A stretch of DNA of 64,000 bases from Acinetobacter terrae (GCF_013004375.1 NZ_JABERI010000012.1:1-64000); one strand, 5' to 3'; positions 7,756-18,380 are shown, counted from the first letter of the stretch. Translations and numbers: made by a program. The notes: generated from the letters alone by a model not told the origin.

Positions 7756-8478
7756 ATGCTAAAGCAAATGACACTTTTTGCACTGTTAAGTGCGGCACTT
7801 ACAGCCCATGCGGGTCTTGAAGCTATGAGTCCACAAGAGCTTAAAGATACAGTGGGTCAAGGGGGCGCTGACTTGAGTTGGACTTTATCGTTAAACCATC
7901 TTTATGCCACAGATATGACGAAAAATTCGATTTCGATACTCGATGCTAATGGTAAGCCAACCTCAGTTTTTTATTCACTCGATCCAACGGTATGTGGCAC
8001 AGAAAAGCAACTTTGTCGTTTAGCTATTGCACCGAATAATCATGTAGATGCTTTGGGTAATAAAAGATGGCTAGTTTTCAAAGGCATTCAAGGCACCTTG
8101 CAAATTGATCAATTTTCTATTGATGCTGTAACAGTTGGCAACAGTCGTAACGAAGCACAAACCGCGATGCAAGTGACTTTTTATGACAATAAACCGTTAA
8201 AAATACGTAACTTGGGTTTTAGTACGGTCGGTGTTGAAACCGGTACAGGCACAGGGGCCAATGAAGGCTATGCCAATACATCTACCTATAGCACCTATAC
8301 AGCCAAGACCATTCAAGATGATGGCACTATTACTGATATTGTGACGAATGTTCCAACATTTGATAGAAATACAGAGAAAGGCTTCCTGGGACTGAATATG
8401 CATGGCAACTTACATATGTCGGGTAATTTAAAAATATTTAGCTATAACTGTACTGGCGGTGTAAACATCCGTTGCTAG
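7756..8478 (+). CDS. Exported DUF6160-like protein, operon gene 2
   Basis: The protein has 240 residues. The signal peptide MLKQMTLFALLSAALTAHA is followed by GLEAMSPQELKDTVGQGGAD, the operon's shared mature N-terminal motif. The rest is a single beta-rich domain with cysteines in CGTEKQLC and, at the extreme C-terminus, CTGGVNIRC. These suggest two disulfide bridges formed in the periplasm or outside the cell. A GGGAG ribosome site precedes the ATG, and only 12 bases separate it from gene 1, so the two are co-transcribed. No enzyme motif was recognised. Confidence 0.75.
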   Translation: MLKQMTLFALLSAALTAHAGLEAMSPQELKDTVGQGGADLSWTLSLNHLYATDMTKNSISILDANGKPTSVFYSLDPTVCGTEKQLCRLAIAPNNHVDALGNKRWLVFKGIQGTLQIDQFSIDAVTVGNSRNEAQTAMQVTFYDNKPLKIRNLGFSTVGVETGTGTGANEGYANTSTYSTYTAKTIQDDGTITDIVTNVPTFDRNTEKGFLGLNMHGNLHMSGNLKIFSYNCTGGVNIRC

Positions 8479-8507
8479 AGGCTTCAGTACATAATAAGGG
8501 TATGAAT

Positions 8508-10811
8508 ATGATAAAAACGACAATGAAGTTAAATGTGCTGACGGTATGTATATGTCTTGCACAGCAAGGATATGCATTAGAGCAAATTGACGAGCAAGAA
8601 CTGAGCAGTGTGACGGGGCAAGATGGCATCGTGATCACGCATGAAGTGTCGCGTGTCAAAATTGAGCAAGCAAATTGGTATGATCCAAATCCAGCAGCAA
8701 ATGTGCAAATGGGTTTAGGATTACATAACGTGCAGATTGATGGTGCGAATAATAAGCCTATTGTCAGCCAGATTGAATTTGACGTGGGTGGAACATCTAG
8801 TGGTGCAGGGATTCGTCTTGCCGCAAGTGTAGCCCCATTTACAGCAACAGCAGATTTAGTACTGGTTAAAAATACCTGTAGTACCAATCCATGTCAGCAA
8901 GCAGCGAATAGTTTACGTACCCCGGGGGTTAAATCTAATCAAAGTTTAGGTATGCTTGGGATCAGCACTTCTACGCCACTGAATTTCGTTTTGCAAACGA
9001 CCGGTGGTTTGTTTAATAAATATGCAAAAGCGAGTATCGATTTTCAATTAAAAAATGCCACCATTAGTCACAAATTAGGCCTTAATAGCCTTATTTTGAA
9101 TGATTTTAATTTTAATTTTTCCGGTGACGGTTATATGTATATCGACCAAGACGAAGGGCTTGTATTAAGTACATATAATGAAAATCAAAATCACTATGTT
9201 GATCTAAAACGCGTTACCGATACGACAGATATTGCCATTGGGCGTACTGATGCGACGAATCCAGGTGTAAATATCGATTTACGTTATAATACTCCGAGCA
9301 ATGAACGTAAAAATATTATGCGCTTAGGTGCTTCCGGTGCAGTAACGAATGCCAAATTGGCTGTGAATGGTAACCAAACAAAGGTCGCTAATTTTGAAGT
9401 CAATAACAAGGTCAATGGCGTATTAACGAAAGAGACTAAAACAGCATCAGGCTATAATGGTGCGGGCAATGACCCTGGACTTGTTGGCTCCGGTGGTTTG
9501 CATTTAAGTTTAGCGGCGGATTTCACCAATGCATCTGATACTAATCTTCCTGCGACGATGTCAGCAACAACGCTTGAAATTGGGCATACGGGTAAAGGCA
9601 GTCATGCTATTGAATTTTCAAATTTAAGACAGCTTACCACTCGGGCCGCAGATGGCACCTTACATAAGAAAAATGCATATATCGACTTTGGTGACATTTA
9701 TATTAATACGGTAACAACGAAAACCCTTGATTTCATTATTAATGAAAATATTCAAAAAACGCTTGTTGTTACCAGTCCAATACTGAAACAAACTTTAACC
9801 ACCGCAGCTAATCCTAAAGATGTTGTTTTAATTGCTATTCGTGGTATGGATTTCCAATCCATTGCAGCAAAAGCGCGCATTATTTCAGACAATTCGTTGC
9901 AAAAACTGAATGGTAATGGGGGGACGTGGGGGATTGGTATTCCCATTTATAACTTGAATGCCAATGTCGCATTGTCTGCTGGTACCTATGGGACAGCCAA
10001 CAAGAGCGGAATTGCTTACAATGTTATGGCATCTACAGAGGGCTATGGCATAGATTCAAAAACAGGTTTACCAAGTACCACGTCTATTATATTAATTGAT
10101 GGTCAAAATGGGGTTCATAGTGAACCTGTTAATTATTATGCTGGTTTTCGAAATATAGATGCTTTTTTTCAATCTGACGGCGTTATTGGTTATGAAAATG
10201 AAGGGATTTATATTCGTGCCGACAAGTTGTTAATTGCTGCAAAAGCGGAACTTGCGATTGGCCAATTACCTGGTTCAAAATATAACTGTGCATCAGGTAC
10301 TTACGCTAAATGTGGCACCTATGTGCCACATGATAATTTTTCGAAGCGTGACGATGTAATCACTAATATCGCTTTTAAGCTTGATGGCAGTGGAGAGTTG
10401 TTAATTATTCCAGGCATAGACCCAACAACTGAGAATCCGGATAGTAATTTCTTAGCCTTCGATGCAAAATTTAAATTTAGACCATTAAGCACAGCTGAGG
10501 TCGCTGACATCGCAAACTTAGGTAGTTATTTTAGTCTTACCAATGAAGATATTGATGTAGATGGTAAATTAAAGACTTCAGGGATTCATTTTAACCGTAT
10601 TGAAGGAGATCTTGCGATGAAAGCGAAAGTTCGTGTGAGTGCAGATACCGTAACCTTTGATAATCAAGTTAAATTAAATGCTGGCAATAATATCGCAACA
10701 CCATTTAGAACCAATTTTGCCATGTCGACCAATGGCAATATGCAGAATATCGCATCAATCGCACTGACGGGTGGCATGATTCGTAGCACTTTGGGCATTA
10801 CACCACGTTAA
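8508..10811 (+). CDS. Large exported DUF6160-like protein, operon gene 3
   Basis: The protein has 767 residues from the ATG at 8508. That start has AAGGG seven bases upstream; an ATG two codons earlier and a TTG at 8472 are alternatives. A signal peptide ending in QQGYA is followed by LEQIDEQELSSVTGQDGIVI, the clearest copy of the motif shared by the operon. The remaining 740 residues are rich in Asn, Thr, Ser, Gly and Asp with few charged helices, and look like a long beta structure. Two small Cys pairs are visible (NTCSTNPCQQ and NCASGTYAKCG). There is no C-terminal membrane barrel signature or sortase-like tail. It is likely a surface or periplasmic structural protein. The function is unknown. 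Confidence 0.75.
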   Translation: MIKTTMKLNVLTVCICLAQQGYALEQIDEQELSSVTGQDGIVITHEVSRVKIEQANWYDPNPAANVQMGLGLHNVQIDGANNKPIVSQIEFDVGGTSSGAGIRLAASVAPFTATADLVLVKNTCSTNPCQQAANSLRTPGVKSNQSLGMLGISTSTPLNFVLQTTGGLFNKYAKASIDFQLKNATISHKLGLNSLILNDFNFNFSGDGYMYIDQDEGLVLSTYNENQNHYVDLKRVTDTTDIAIGRTDATNPGVNIDLRYNTPSNERKNIMRLGASGAVTNAKLAVNGNQTKVANFEVNNKVNGVLTKETKTASGYNGAGNDPGLVGSGGLHLSLAADFTNASDTNLPATMSATTLEIGHTGKGSHAIEFSNLRQLTTRAADGTLHKKNAYIDFGDIYINTVTTKTLDFIINENIQKTLVVTSPILKQTLTTAANPKDVVLIAIRGMDFQSIAAKARIISDNSLQKLNGNGGTWGIGIPIYNLNANVALSAGTYGTANKSGIAYNVMASTEGYGIDSKTGLPSTTSIILIDGQNGVHSEPVNYYAGFRNIDAFFQSDGVIGYENEGIYIRADKLLIAAKAELAIGQLPGSKYNCASGTYAKCGTYVPHDNFSKRDDVITNIAFKLDGSGELLIIPGIDPTTENPDSNFLAFDAKFKFRPLSTAEVADIANLGSYFSLTNEDIDVDGKLKTSGIHFNRIEGDLAMKAKVRVSADTVTFDNQVKLNAGNNIATPFRTNFAMSTNGNMQNIASIALTGGMIRSTLGITPR

Positions 10812-10829
10812 AATCAGGAAGATATAACA

Positions 10830-12254
10830 ATGAAAAAGAAATTATTAAGTGGTTTAATTTTTGCTGCATTGAATCTAAGCCATTATAGTCATGCAATGAT
10901 TGTTTTAGATGACAGCGAATTGTCGAAAGTTGATGGGCAGGCGTTATTAAATTTAGAAAATAGTTCAGATGCTTCTCAAGGCTTAAATTTCCATAAGTTA
11001 AGTATTGCAGCATTGATGGAACTTAACGTCAATATTAAATCTCTGCAGCTAGGCTGTGGTGGCACTAACAACAGTATTAAAGTAGGCTGTGATATTGATA
11101 TTTCCAACATCTCCTTAAGTGGGTTGAATACTGGTACCGATGCAAATGGTAGCCCTACATTTAGTGGTGATGGCCGTGCTGCTACGAGTGCCTCAATCAC
11201 CAACCCTTTTATTGAATTTGCAATCAAAGGAAATACTGCTGCGACACGTGAAGTTGCCGGCTTCCGTCTAGGTGCACAAAATATTATGGGTCTCCTGACC
11301 TTAGGGACTGAAAACGGACAAAATCCAAGTGATGGTATTCAAAGCTTTACCGGCTATATGAAGATGGCGCAAACGGCAGGCGAATCAAAAACCAAAGCCA
11401 CCAAGTTTGGGTTGGCCGAAAATGAAAAAATTTCAGGTAATTTAAAGGCACTAGGGCAAACACGTGAATTTACCAGTAAGCCCATTACCAATGGTCAGCA
11501 GACAGAAGGTCATACCGGTATTACCGTTCCATCAATGCGCGTAGAGTTTGTCATGCCAGAAACCATTGTGACCGGTTCGCGTATGAAATCGGCAACGGTA
11601 TCGGGTATTCGTTCAAGTATTGCGAGTATTCCTTTGGCAGCACCGACTGCTGCGATGCCTGCAAATGTCATTGGTAACCCGAACTTTACCAATGACCAGC
11701 TTTTTGTAACCTTTGATCCCTTGATTAGTCTTTTGGGCCTGAATGTAGGTGAGCATTCTTTCTTCAAAATGGATACAGGCTCTTCACTTGATAACTTGAA
11801 CATGGACATTACTTTTGTTCAGGCACTGAGCATGATTCATAATATTCCATTGAACGGTACCGGTGGATATTTGTCTTTACAGAATCAGAACGTGAAATGG
11901 CAGGGTACAGATGCAGCCGATATAGCGCGCCCAGGTTGGTGGATGTCATTTAAAGACCCCATTCAATTGGGCTATTTGCAAACACAAGATGAAGTTGATA
12001 TTTCTTACGTACTGCCGCAAGTTGCTACAGCAATTTCAGACTTTTTATTAAGACCTGAAAACTTGATCAATGTGAGTTTGACTGAGGCTTTGGGAACAAT
12101 TGCCGATGTTCCTGTAGTTAAAAAATTGAACATTAATGTGGGTGGTTTTACCAGCTATGACACTGGTCGACCTGCAAGCTTAACATTGCAGGATAAGATA
12201 TTGAAAAACCAGACAGTTCCTACAAACTGCTTTGGTGGGCATAAATTCTGTTAA
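10830..12254 (+). CDS. Exported DUF6160-like protein, operon gene 4
   Basis: The protein has 474 residues. The signal peptide MKKKLLSGLIFAALNLSHYSHA is followed by MIVLDDSELSKVDGQALLNL, a diverged copy of the motif found in genes 1-3. The LGCGGTNNSIKVGCDIDISN segment (about 75-94) has a Cys pair followed by a short repeat-like beta stretch. The C-terminus ends NCFGGHKFC, echoing the terminal Cys pair of gene 2. An AGGAAG ribosome site lies 18 bases after the gene 3 stop. A strong terminator follows, which makes this the last gene of the operon. It is not recognised beyond the family motif. Confidence 0.75.
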   Translation: MKKKLLSGLIFAALNLSHYSHAMIVLDDSELSKVDGQALLNLENSSDASQGLNFHKLSIAALMELNVNIKSLQLGCGGTNNSIKVGCDIDISNISLSGLNTGTDANGSPTFSGDGRAATSASITNPFIEFAIKGNTAATREVAGFRLGAQNIMGLLTLGTENGQNPSDGIQSFTGYMKMAQTAGESKTKATKFGLAENEKISGNLKALGQTREFTSKPITNGQQTEGHTGITVPSMRVEFVMPETIVTGSRMKSATVSGIRSSIASIPLAAPTAAMPANVIGNPNFTNDQLFVTFDPLISLLGLNVGEHSFFKMDTGSSLDNLNMDITFVQALSMIHNIPLNGTGGYLSLQNQNVKWQGTDAADIARPGWWMSFKDPIQLGYLQTQDEVDISYVLPQVATAISDFLLRPENLINVSLTEALGTIADVPVVKKLNINVGGFTSYDTGRPASLTLQDKILKNQTVPTNCFGGHKFC

Positions 12255-12266
12255 TTTCTTTGTCTC

Positions 12267-12298
12267 ATAAAAAATCCCGCCTAAGCGGGATTTTTTAT
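12267..12298. terminator. Bidirectional terminator between the exported-protein operon and proS
   Basis: AAAAAATCCCGC and GCGGGATTTTTT form a perfect stem around CTAA, with T-runs on both strands. It serves both the operon on the plus strand and proS on the minus strand. Confidence 0.92.
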
Positions 12299-12310
12299 AT
12301 CAAATCAAAA

Positions 12311-14026
12311 TTATTTTGCGAATTTCGCAAGTAACTCTTCTTTCGAAATATTCACAGATTCTGCATCAGTACGACCTTTATATTCAAAGGTGCCTGCATC
12401 CAAACCTTTCTCACCAATCACAATACGGTGTGGTATACCCGTTAACTCAAGATCAGAGAATTTAACCCCTGGACGTTCATTACGGTCATCTAAAATCACG
12501 TCATAACCCGCAGCTTGAAGTTCAGCATATAGCTCTTCTGCCGCAGCTAAAGCACGTGGTGATTTATGCGCGTTCATTGGCACAATCGCAACATCAAAAG
12601 GTGCAATGGCAGCAGGCCAGATAATACCTTTATCATCGAAGTTTTGTTCAATGGCAGAAGCAACCACACGTGTCACCCCAATACCGTAACAACCCATCGT
12701 TACAACCTGCGGTTTACCATCTTCACCAAGTACTTTACAGTCTAAAGCTTCGGAGTATTTTTTACCGAGTTGGAAGATATGACCGACTTCAATACCACGT
12801 TTAATAAGGATAGTACCTTTGCCATCAGGTGATGGATCGCCTTCAACCACATTACGCAAGTCATAAACTTCTGTGAATTTTGCATCACGTTCCCAGTTTA
12901 CGCCAGTTGCGTGTTTATCGGCTTCGTTAGCACCCGCAACAAAATCAGACAATACAGAGGCTGCACGATCCACAATCACGGTTAAGCCTTTCTCAACTAA
13001 ACCTTGAGGACCGATGAAACCTGTAGTTAAACCGAGTGCAGAAATTTGTTCTTCAGTGGCAAAAGTTAAAGGCACAGCAATAGCAGCATGTTTTTCCGCT
13101 TTAATTTCATTGAGTTCATGGTCGCCGCGAAGGAATAATGCAACGACTGGAACATGGCCATTTTCGTCTGCGATACCTTGAACCAATAAGGCTTTAACTG
13201 AATCTTTGGTTTCTGTTTTAAGGAATGCAGAGACATCAGCAATAGTTTTTTGATTTGGCGTATCCACCAAAGTTAATTCTTTAGTCGGTGCAGCACGTTC
13301 GCCAACAAGTACAGCTTCAGCCATTTCAACATTGGCTGCATAGTCAGATTCAGTCGAGAAGGCGATATCATCTTCACCGCTTGATGCCAATACGTGGAAT
13401 TCATGTGAACCTGAACCACCAATTGAGCCAGTATCCGCCTGAACTGGACGGAAATCCAAACCTAAACGGGTAAAGATACGGCAATAGGTGTCGTACATCA
13501 CGTCATAGGTTTCTTGTAATGATGCTTGATCTATATGGAAAGAATAAGCATCTTTCATGATGAATTCACGTGAACGCATTACACCAAAACGTGGACGAAT
13601 TTCGTCACGGAATTTGGTTTGAATTTGGTAGAAATTGATCGGAAGTTGTTTGTAACTTTTCAATTCGTTACGCGCAAGATCGGTAATTACTTCTTCGTGG
13701 GTAGGCCCAAGCACAAAATCATTGTTATGACGATCTTTGAAACGTAGCAGTTCAGGACCATATTGCACAAAGCGACCTGATTCTTCCCATAAACTTGAAG
13801 GTTGAGTCACCGGCATGAACACTTCAAGTGAGCCCGCACGGTTCATTTCTTCACGTACAATCGCTTCAACTTTATTTAGCACACGTACGCCCATCGGCAA
13901 CCAAGTGTATAAACCCGAAGCCAATTTACGAATCATACCCGCACGTAACATGAGCTGATGTGAAATAACTTCAGCATCGTTTGGGGTTTCTCTTAACGTA
14001 GCAAATAAAAAGCGACTCGCGCGCAT
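12311..14026 (-). CDS. proS: Prolyl-tRNA synthetase
   Basis: The protein has 571 residues, the length of bacterial-type ProRS with the editing insert. It charges tRNA-Pro in the cytoplasm. Class II motifs are visible: the N-terminal [20 protein letters not shown], motif 2 around [17 protein letters not shown], and motif 3 near [13 protein letters not shown]. The INS (YbaK-like) editing domain lies between motifs 2 and 3, and the anticodon-binding domain is C-terminal. The start at 14026 is chosen because homologues begin MRASR. The 15 extra upstream codons are not conserved in the family. It has little room for a promoter upstream, where the RND gene terminator ends. Confidence 0.97.
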   Translation of the reverse strand: MRASRFLFATLRETPNDAEVISHQLMLRAGMIRKLASGLYTWLPMGVRVLNKVEAIVREEMNRAGSLEVFMPVTQPSSLWEESGRFVQYGPELLRFKDRHNNDFVLGPTHEEVITDLARNELKSYKQLPINFYQIQTKFRDEIRPRFGVMRSREFIMKDAYSFHIDQASLQETYDVMYDTYCRIFTRLGLDFRPVQADTGSIGGSGSHEFHVLASSGEDDIAFSTESDYAANVEMAEAVLVGERAAPTKELTLVDTPNQKTIADVSAFLKTETKDSVKALLVQGIADENGHVPVVALFLRGDHELNEIKAEKHAAIAVPLTFATEEQISALGLTTGFIGPQGLVEKGLTVIVDRAASVLSDFVAGANEADKHATGVNWERDAKFTEVYDLRNVVEGDPSPDGKGTILIKRGIEVGHIFQLGKKYSEALDCKVLGEDGKPQVVTMGCYGIGVTRVVASAIEQNFDDKGIIWPAAIAPFDVAIVPMNAHKSPRALAAAEELYAELQAAGYDVILDDRNERPGVKFSDLELTGIPHRIVIGEKGLDAGTFEYKGRTDAESVNISKEELLAKFAK

Positions 14027-14072
14027 GGAAGCTGTCCTAAAAATTAAGCCTTGAAAGCCAAGATTATACAAT

Positions 14073-14109
14073 AAAAAATGAGGTGAACATTTCTGAATGT
14101 CACCTCATT
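14073..14109 (-). terminator. Terminator of the RND pump operon
   Basis: AATGAGGTGA is repeated inverted (TCACCTCATT) around a 13-base loop. On the minus strand a T-run follows, 14 bases after the RND permease stop codon. Confidence 0.85.
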
Positions 14110-14122
14110 GTGATGTCATAAA

Positions 14123-17100
14123 TTATGACATGATTTTTCGTATTTGGCGCGTCATAAAATTCTTAAAGTCATCCAGGTAGGTAAAGATCACCGGCACGAC
14201 CACTAAGGTCAATAGCGTAGAAGTAATTACACCGCCAATCACGGCATGCGCCATAGGCGCACTTTGTTCACCGCCTTCACCTAAACCTAATGCCAGGGGA
14301 ATCATCCCCATCACCATGGCACTGGTGGTCATTAAAATAGGACGTAAACGGGTTTTACCTGCAGCAATAATTGCATCGTAACGATCTTCACCACGATCCA
14401 TGGCTTTCTTGATGAAGTCGATGAGCAGGATGGCATTTTTAGTAACCAATCCCATCAGCATGATGATGCCAATAATGGAGAATAGATTCATGGTTGAATT
14501 AAACAGGAACAAGGCCAAAAAGACCCCAATCAGTGAGAGGGGGAGGGATGCCATAATTGCAGCAGGGTGAATAAAGCTATTGAACTGTGATCCAAGCACA
14601 ATATAGATAAATACAATGGAGAGGGTAATCGCAGTCATGGCATAACCTGCAGATTCAGCCATATCTTTATTTGCGCCTTGGGTGACGAAACTATAACCCG
14701 GTGGCAAATCAAAGTTATCTTGAATCTTTTTAAGATCTTGGCCAATATCACCCGCAGGACGACCTGCCGTATTGGCTTTAACCAATACCTCACGTGCCAA
14801 ATCGCGACGATTAATTTGTGATGCACCCATACTTTCTTTAAAGGATGCGACACTTGCCAGTGGGACTAAAATAGGCTGACCGGAAGCATCGGTTTTTTGT
14901 GAGCTTAAATAAAGATTTTCGATGTCACTCGGCAAGCTGCGTTTATTTTCGGTCAGGCGAAGATTGACATCATATGTTTCACCTTTTTCATCTTGCCAAG
15001 TCGTCACATCATCACCCGCAAGCAATGGGCGAACTACATTGGCAATTTGATTGACTGAAAGACCCAAATCACTCGCAAGCAAGCGGTTAATATGAACGGC
15101 TAAGGTCGGCTTCGGTTCTTTAAGTGAGCTTTCCAGATCGACAATACCATTCACTTTAGAGATTTCTGCAAGAAAGCGATCCGAGATTTTTTGTAGCTCA
15201 TCCAGTTCAGGGCCTTTAATGGAAATAAGAACCGGCTTTTGCCCACCAGAGACCGTTTCATCGGCAGAGGCAACTGAAGTAATGGTAATACCCGCTACGC
15301 TTTGCAAGCGTTGACGAAACTCGTTATTGAGCTGTGTCAGGGTTTTATTACGCTCTAAACGAGGGGTTACGCTAACCCGGATACTGACATGGTTTTTACC
15401 CCGGTCAGTCACGCCGTTAATAATACTGTAAGTAGTAAGTACATTAGGGTGTTGGCGAATAATATGCTCAACTTGCAATAACTTGGCTTGTGAATATTCC
15501 AAAGAGGCATCTACCGGTGTTTCAAACTTAATCCGAATTTCACTTTTATCAGGAACCGGAACAAATTCTGTACCCACCAGTTTGGATAGTCCTAATGCGC
15601 CAAAAAGTGATGCGACTGCAATCATGAGGGTAAGAATGCGGAAACGTAGCGCCAGTTTTAACAGTTTTTCGTAGTAGTGACTTAAATTGTCGAGTTTGTT
15701 GGAGATCCAGTTAAAAAAGCGTTTGATTTTTCCCGGTTGCTTATTTGGATCATGCTTTTCAGCCCAGTGTGCAGAAAGCATCGGATCGAGGGTGAAGCTG
15801 ACAAACATCGAAATCAGCACTGCAGCACTGACCGTTACCCCAAACTGATAGAAAAATTTACCAATAATTCCGCCCATAAAAGCAACGGGCAAGAACACCG
15901 CCACAATCGTCAACGTTGTGGCTAAAACCGCAAGCCCAATTTCTTTCGTGCCATCCAGTGCTGCGGTAACATGGTCTTTGCCCATATCGGCATGGCGAAC
16001 AATATTTTCCCGAACCACAATGGCATCATCAATCAAAAGACCAATACTCAAAGAGAGCGCTAATAGCGTCATCATATTGATTGAGAAACCAAAGGCCCAA
16101 ATAAAGGTGAGTGTTCCGAGTAAGGCAATGGGAAGGGTTAAGCCGGTAATTATAGTAGAGCGTAATGAACCTAAAAAAAGCAACACAATCAGAACGGCTA
16201 AAACAGCCCCTTCAATAATCGTACGTGCAACATCTTTAATGCTGCCGCGAATACTTTTAGAGCTATCCACCACGACTTTGGCAACGGTGCCCTGAGGTAA
16301 TTGTTTTTCAATTTTCTCCATGGCTTTATAAGTTGCATCCACCACTTCAATGACATTGGAATCAGAGCTGCGCAAGATATCAATGGCGACGGCTGTTTTA
16401 CCATTTAAATAGGCGCTTGATTCTAAGTCCGCTTGACTGTCTTCAATTTTCGCCACTTGTTTTAAGAAAATCGGTGCACCATTTTTATTGGCAATAATTA
16501 AATCACCAAATGCTTGTGGATGAAGCACCTTGGATTTGATTTCAACCACCAGCTCTGATGTCGGCTGTTTCAAAGTTCCGCCTGGAACTTCAATATTTTC
16601 ACCTTTTAAGGTGTTGATGACCTGGTCTATCCCAATGCCGAAGCTTTGTAGTTTTTGCGGTTCGACTTCAATACGGATTTGACGTTGTGCATCACCGAGT
16701 AAATTGACCGCACCCACGCCAGTCACGGTTTGCAATTGCGGGACAATGCGTTGATCTAAATAGGAACTTAAGTCGCGTAACGGCATGGTATCCGATTCAA
16801 AAACAATCGACATCACCGCATTGGCTGTTGGGTCATAACGCTCCACCACAGGATCCTGAATTTCATCACGAAATCCGGCAGTGACAGTAGAAATTTTATC
16901 GCGAATATCCTGTGCTGCGACAGTGGACGAAACATCCAGATTAAACTCGACAATAATGGTCGACAGCCCTTCACTTGACTGTGAAATCACCTGTTTTAAG
17001 CCTGAAATGGTGTTGATTCTTTCTTCCAGTTTCTTGGTCACTTCAGATTCAATCATTTCAGGAGATGCACCAGGATAGCTGGTATAGACCACCACAAATG

Positions 17101-17227
17101 GAAAATCGACATCCGGAAATTCTTCAACGCTCATCCGTTGCCAAGACGCGAACCCCAACACCAGTAAACACAACATCATCATGATGGTGAAAACAGGATA
17201 CTTAACACTAATTCGGGTAAACCACAT
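14123..17227 (-). CDS. RND multidrug-type efflux permease
   Basis: The protein has 1034 residues with the AcrB/HAE1 plan: one transmembrane helix at the N-terminus (about 10-30), a large periplasmic loop, a block of helices (about 335-540), a second periplasmic loop and a final block of helices (about 865-1025). Proton-relay residues of the family are kept: D400-D401 in SIGLLIDDAIVV and K930 in GLVTKNAILL. It sits in the inner membrane and works with the adaptor encoded 23 bases upstream. No outer-membrane channel gene is nearby, so a shared TolC-like channel is inferred. The substrate is unknown. It is not close enough by eye to name it as AdeB, AdeJ or AdeG. Confidence 0.92.
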   Translation of the reverse strand: MWFTRISVKYPVFTIMMMLCLLVLGFASWQRMSVEEFPDVDFPFVVVYTSYPGASPEMIESEVTKKLEERINTISGLKQVISQSSEGLSTIIVEFNLDVSSTVAAQDIRDKISTVTAGFRDEIQDPVVERYDPTANAVMSIVFESDTMPLRDLSSYLDQRIVPQLQTVTGVGAVNLLGDAQRQIRIEVEPQKLQSFGIGIDQVINTLKGENIEVPGGTLKQPTSELVVEIKSKVLHPQAFGDLIIANKNGAPIFLKQVAKIEDSQADLESSAYLNGKTAVAIDILRSSDSNVIEVVDATYKAMEKIEKQLPQGTVAKVVVDSSKSIRGSIKDVARTIIEGAVLAVLIVLLFLGSLRSTIITGLTLPIALLGTLTFIWAFGFSINMMTLLALSLSIGLLIDDAIVVRENIVRHADMGKDHVTAALDGTKEIGLAVLATTLTIVAVFLPVAFMGGIIGKFFYQFGVTVSAAVLISMFVSFTLDPMLSAHWAEKHDPNKQPGKIKRFFNWISNKLDNLSHYYEKLLKLALRFRILTLMIAVASLFGALGLSKLVGTEFVPVPDKSEIRIKFETPVDASLEYSQAKLLQVEHIIRQHPNVLTTYSIINGVTDRGKNHVSIRVSVTPRLERNKTLTQLNNEFRQRLQSVAGITITSVASADETVSGGQKPVLISIKGPELDELQKISDRFLAEISKVNGIVDLESSLKEPKPTLAVHINRLLASDLGLSVNQIANVVRPLLAGDDVTTWQDEKGETYDVNLRLTENKRSLPSDIENLYLSSQKTDASGQPILVPLASVASFKESMGASQINRRDLAREVLVKANTAGRPAGDIGQDLKKIQDNFDLPPGYSFVTQGANKDMAESAGYAMTAITLSIVFIYIVLGSQFNSFIHPAAIMASLPLSLIGVFLALFLFNSTMNLFSIIGIIMLMGLVTKNAILLIDFIKKAMDRGEDRYDAIIAAGKTRLRPILMTTSAMVMGMIPLALGLGEGGEQSAPMAHAVIGGVITSTLLTLVVVPVIFTYLDDFKNFMTRQIRKIMS

Positions 17228-17249
17228 AACAGCAATCCTGTGCTTATTT

Positions 17250-18380
17250 TTATTTTTGAGTGATTATGACTTCTTGATGAAGGTCTTGGTCATTGAATTT
17301 AATACGGCTGATTTGGTCACCGGGTTGCAGTCCTTGAACCACGGCTAGATTGTCGCGATAGCGCTGTTCTAAAATGACTAGATTTACTTTTTCGATTTTT
17401 TTCTGGCGGATTACCCATACATAGGGCTTATCTTTCAAATTCTGGATCACATCCAGTGGAATCAACTGGCCGTTAATTTGGGTAGAGGACAGAATACTGC
17501 CTTCGACAAAAGAGCCAATACTGAGTGAGTTGATGGTTTCATTTGGCTTGGCAAAGAATTCAATTTGACGACTTGCAGGATCGGCAACAGGGGAGATCCG
17601 GGTCAATACCGCCGTCAATTGGGCAGGGTTCCCTTGAATGGTATATTCAATTTTTTGACCGACTTTTAATGCTGCCTGCATGTCACTTGGTAATTTGGCT
17701 TGTATTTCGAGTTGATTCGGATCCACTATTTCAAATAGGGTTTGGCCAGCCGCTACAGTTTGCCCAGATTCAACCTCACGTTTGGTGATGACACCCGATA
17801 TCGGACTCAAGATGGTTCCATCACGATCGGCTTTTTGAGCAATATTGACATTGGCCTGTTGTGCACGCACGTTTTCAAGTTGCGCTTGATAATCCACCGC
17901 TGCCTGTTCATATTCGACTTTGGAAATAAAACCTTGATCCAGTAAGCGTTTTTTTCGCTGCATCATGTTTTTTGCAAGGGTGGCTTGTGCCTGAGTCGCA
18001 CTAAGATTGGCTTGAGCTTGTGCAAGACGTGCAGCATTATCCTGATTATTTAAGCGAACCAAGACCTGACCTTTGGAAACGGCTTGTCCCACTTGTGCAT
18101 TGACAGCCGTTGCAGTTGCAGTGACTTGAGCCTGTATGCTGCTTTGATTCACTGCACGAAGTGTGCCGGTAAATGCTGTTTTAGCAACAGAAAAACCATC
18201 CTTGACTAAAACTAAATCTTGTTGAATCAGTTCAGTTTTATTTGTAGTCTGAACTGGCTGTTCTGTCTCATTTTTTTGACAAGCACACAGCAGCAGGCTC
18301 AAACAGAGGGTGCTATAGGTTAAATATTTCTTGTTGTGGCTTAATTTGGTTCTTTTTATAATACGCTGTCCAAATAGCAT
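17250..18380 (-). CDS. RND periplasmic adaptor lipoprotein
   Basis: The protein has 376 residues. An N-terminal hydrophobic segment ends in LLLCAC (about 29-34), a plausible lipobox, so the mature protein is probably anchored in the inner membrane by Cys34. It shows the membrane-fusion-protein order: a lipoyl half (about 85-105, VNAQVGQAVSKGQVLVRLNN), a helical hairpin rich in Ala and Gln (about 110-165), the second lipoyl half (ISGVITKREVESGQTVAAGQ) and a beta-barrel domain. It links the RND permease gene 23 bases downstream to an outer-membrane channel. The two genes form one operon. The ATG at 18380 has only a weak ribosome site. Confidence 0.9.
   Translation of the reverse strand: MLFGQRIIKRTKLSHNKKYLTYSTLCLSLLLCACQKNETEQPVQTTNKTELIQQDLVLVKDGFSVAKTAFTGTLRAVNQSSIQAQVTATATAVNAQVGQAVSKGQVLVRLNNQDNAARLAQAQANLSATQAQATLAKNMMQRKKRLLDQGFISKVEYEQAAVDYQAQLENVRAQQANVNIAQKADRDGTILSPISGVITKREVESGQTVAAGQTLFEIVDPNQLEIQAKLPSDMQAALKVGQKIEYTIQGNPAQLTAVLTRISPVADPASRQIEFFAKPNETINSLSIGSFVEGSILSSTQINGQLIPLDVIQNLKDKPYVWVIRQKKIEKVNLVILEQRYRDNLAVVQGLQPGDQISRIKFNDQDLHQEVIITQK

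Noticed and set aside
8438..8887. A 149-residue open frame on the minus strand with a Cys/Ser/Ile-rich translation.
   Set aside because: It lies opposite the signal peptide and first part of operon gene 3, which has a ribosome site and a family motif. The composition is that of an antisense shadow.
15918..16295. A 125-residue open frame on the plus strand.
   Set aside because: It is antisense to conserved helices of the RND permease and has no ribosome site.
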